This document shows positions 61,949 to 64,000 of a stretch of 64,000 bases of DNA, piece after piece (within the stretch, counting starts at the first letter, position 1; each line of letters opens with the position of its first letter). The DNA comes from Callaeas wilsoni (lineage: Eukaryota > Chordata > Aves > Passeriformes > Callaeidae). Both the position numbers and the translations under genes were made by a program. The stretch covers positions 62,001-126,000 of the forward strand of contig VWPU01008541.1 in NCBI GenBank assembly GCA_013398955.1. Direction: 5' to 3'. Under the pieces are notes generated by a model. That model was given only the letters and a program-made list of their open reading frames with translations, did no database searches and had not been told where the DNA came from.

Positions 61949-62885
61949 TCTAAAACACAAGATGCCTCTTTTCATGCAAAGATTGTTCAAATGAAAAATG
62001 GGACCAAAATGGGCCTATCTTTGAGAAGAAAATGTTTGTTCAGGTTTATAAAAGGCATTAATTGGATTGCAAGAGTTAATTTGAAGCGAAATTCTCTGTG
62101 ATTATATCAAGAAGAGATAATATATTCAGCAGCAGCTGAATTACTAAGTTTGGCTTCTAATTTCTCATTTGATTAAATGACAAACACAACTACTGATGCA
62201 ATCAGCAACTTATCTATCTTTTCACATAAAACTGGAACCATGTAAAAACTCATTTCCTCTCTAGCTGACTTTTACTGTGAACTCAGTTGTAAAATGGGTC
62301 AAATTTTTAAAGGTTTCTGCTTTTTTTTTTCCCTTTCATTTCATGTAGTGTACTGATCAGAGGGATTTTTTTTTGATAGCTTTCTAAGGGAATGTTTGTG
62401 TGATTTAACAGCTTGTTTTATGACAGCATTAAAGAATCAGAGTTGATTTGTGTGGGTTTTGAAATTTTTTTTTTCACTTTGTGTAATAGTCAGAAAGTTA
62501 GTAGGGAAATATTACTTGTACTAACCAGAGTTTTTTCTTCAGTCCTGTTCTGAGAAAATGTAGCCGAGCATTTAAACAGCATCTTAAACAGTTTCATAGG
62601 AAAGATTCTTGAGATCAATTCTCACTTAAAATCCCTACTTATTGCATGTTATCATTGAGATTCAGACTGCAAATGTGGTTTTATCACCATACAGATTCAT
62701 CTGCAGATGATGGATCTGTGCTCCATGTGAAAGCATGGAGGTTTTGGTGGTCTGGATACCAGTCTATCAGGAGGCTGAGTGGAAATAGACATTTGTTTTA
62801 GGTTGGATTCCTACTCTTTTTTGTGTGTGTCACTTTCCATTCTAGAGAAATGTAGTTTGGTCCAGGTAAATGACACTTGGAGAAT

Positions 62886-62887
<2 letters not shown>

Positions 62888-62915
<28 letters not shown>
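62888..62915. repeat. homopolymer T tract, 28 bases
   Basis: Twenty-eight consecutive T. It may be the A-tail of a minus-strand retroposed sequence lying to its left, or simple slippage. No retroposon body is recognised beside it, and assembly length is unreliable at such runs. Confidence 0.95.
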
Positions 62916-62920
<5 letters not shown>

Positions 62921-63032
62921 TTGGGATAAGATTTTGTTCCTAAAGGAGGATTTTCTTCTTGCTAAGATAGTCATTTAACCTGCTGCGTTATTTGTGAACA
63001 GCTTCATATCTACATCAGAGATTTGAACTTAG

Positions 63033-63084
63033 ATGACTGGCTTCTTTAAAATATAAAACATGACTGGCTTCTTTAAAATATAAA
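63033..63084. repeat. 27-bp tandem duplication
   Basis: atgactggcttctttaaaat plus ataaa (25 bp) at 63033-63057 recurs exactly at 63060-63084, giving a 27-bp period. Identity of the copies implies recent origin or an assembly duplication. Confidence 0.95.
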
Positions 63085-64000
63085 GGGGCTGTTGCACAAT
63101 ACTGAATGCTTATTGAACTGTAATCTTCTCTTGAATTTTGTGCTTAGGGATGCTAGCCACCAAAAAATTACACTTAAACATGTAGGTCTGTTCTGCATGC
63201 TCACATATAACCATTTTGTGTCAGTTTTATAATCTGTAAATTGGAAACTATAAGCACTTTTTTTTTGAGATTGGTGGCTACAAAATTTCCAACACATGTA
63301 ATTCGTGTATGAAATCATAATCACTGCCCCAACAAAGTAAGTGTGTATCTGATGAGAAAATACTGTATTCATATTTTCTGGGAAAAAAAACCCCAACAAA
63401 CACAAGCAAAAAAGCCCAACTCCAAAATTCCAAACTAACAAAACAAACTCCCACAAAATTTATCTCCCCTGTAAGCACCTGTACATGATGAATTTACTAC
63501 ATTGGTGTTAGTAAAGAATTATAAAGGACTTGCATTTCCTTAAATGAACATGGAAGAAAAAGAGTTTTTTATAAGTTATAGGGTTAAATTGTGCAAAAAT
63601 ATCATCCTATCATTACATAATTTTTTCCAGGTAGTACTAAAATACAGAAAAGCGTGAGGAAGCAGTAGGTAATTAAGAGAAGCCTTACTTTGTCATTCAT
63701 AGGTGCTGTAAGTGGCAACTGGTATTAGACTATTCTTGAATAGACAGTTTAATAAAAGCCCATGTTCCTCAATGACATTTAACTACAGCCTTTTTACAGA
63801 TTTAACATGCAAATCTATTTATTTTGATGAATGTTTTAATTTTTTCCCCCTAGAATGTCCAGTCTGTTTTGCACATTGGTGGATGGTAAAATTCTCCCAG
63901 CCTTTCTCCGGACCTTTTGCAAGTTCAAAAATCACTGATAACAAGAATTTGTTTCCAGTTTAATCTCACCAATTATGGTTATTTGAGGGCAGAGCACTGT

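Larger units (their letters stand above)
61949..64000. other. unique AT-rich DNA; poly-T tract and small duplication
   Basis: No exon or transposon recognised. Positions 62060-62180 carry several homeodomain-type TAATT/ATTA words (see findings). A poly-T tract (62888-62915) and a 27-bp duplication (63033-63084) are listed separately. An A/C-rich stretch lies at about 63381-63455. Frames at 63073-63478 and 63712-63963 have no recognised motif. Confidence 0.5.

Noticed and set aside
1..64000. tRNA, rRNA or small nuclear RNA genes
   Set aside because: No B-box-like GGTTCGAATCC in a cloverleaf context and no recognisable 5S, U1, U6 or 7SK sequence was seen by eye; a covariance-model scan would be decisive.

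Overview
The window looks like vertebrate, specifically avian, nuclear DNA. It is AT-rich overall and contains many CR1 LINE fragments ending in the ATTCTATGATTCTATGA-type tail. It also has ERVL-type LTRs that I recognise from bird genomes; several resemble passerine families, so a songbird-like genome is likely, but that step rests on memory of repeat families. There is no operon structure, tRNA, rRNA or CRISPR array. I found no complete host protein-coding gene. The open frames above 60 codons are chance frames, tandem-repeat artefacts or decayed transposon coding sequence. The window reads as a gene desert or a very large intron.

Layout. 81-276: exact 20-bp polypurine minisatellite. 3216-5207: an ERVL-like LTR split by an antisense CR1 (about 3893-4815). 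12604-13130: three scrambled CR1 pieces. 17564-17960: an old antisense CR1. About 26040-26760: a sharp GC/CpG-rich island built around a GGAC/GGCA-type tetranucleotide array with a 108-bp higher-order duplication. 27326-27352: a perfect short palindrome. 27640-28130: a CR1 endonuclease-domain remnant. 28467-28556: pyrimidine microsatellite. 28988-29965: two CR1 copies fused head to head. 33041-33225: CR1 remnant. About 40800-41260: decayed ERV pol fragment, followed at 41265-41550 by part of an oppositely oriented ERVL LTR. 46346-46901: an ERV LTR with a poly(A) signal, a candidate 6-bp target duplication and the only N in the window. About 48096-49221: an LTR-like block in reverse orientation. 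49314-49984 and 52463-52510: CR1 3' ends. 57774 to about 58210: start of another reverse LTR. 60384-60599: an ancient LINE reverse-transcriptase fragment still open for 72 codons. About 61155-61262: MIR/L2- or L3-like tail. 61804-61948: a 145-bp imperfect inverted repeat with 55-bp arms. 63033-63084: fresh 27-bp duplication.

No genes here can be shown to work together; the window is mainly a record of layered retrotransposon insertion and tandem-repeat growth. The parts most worth following up as function are the CpG island (possible promoter of an unseen transcript), the hairpin at 61804-61948 with the homeodomain-site-rich DNA after it, and the preserved RT frame at 60384-60599. No wholly new system could be demonstrated.
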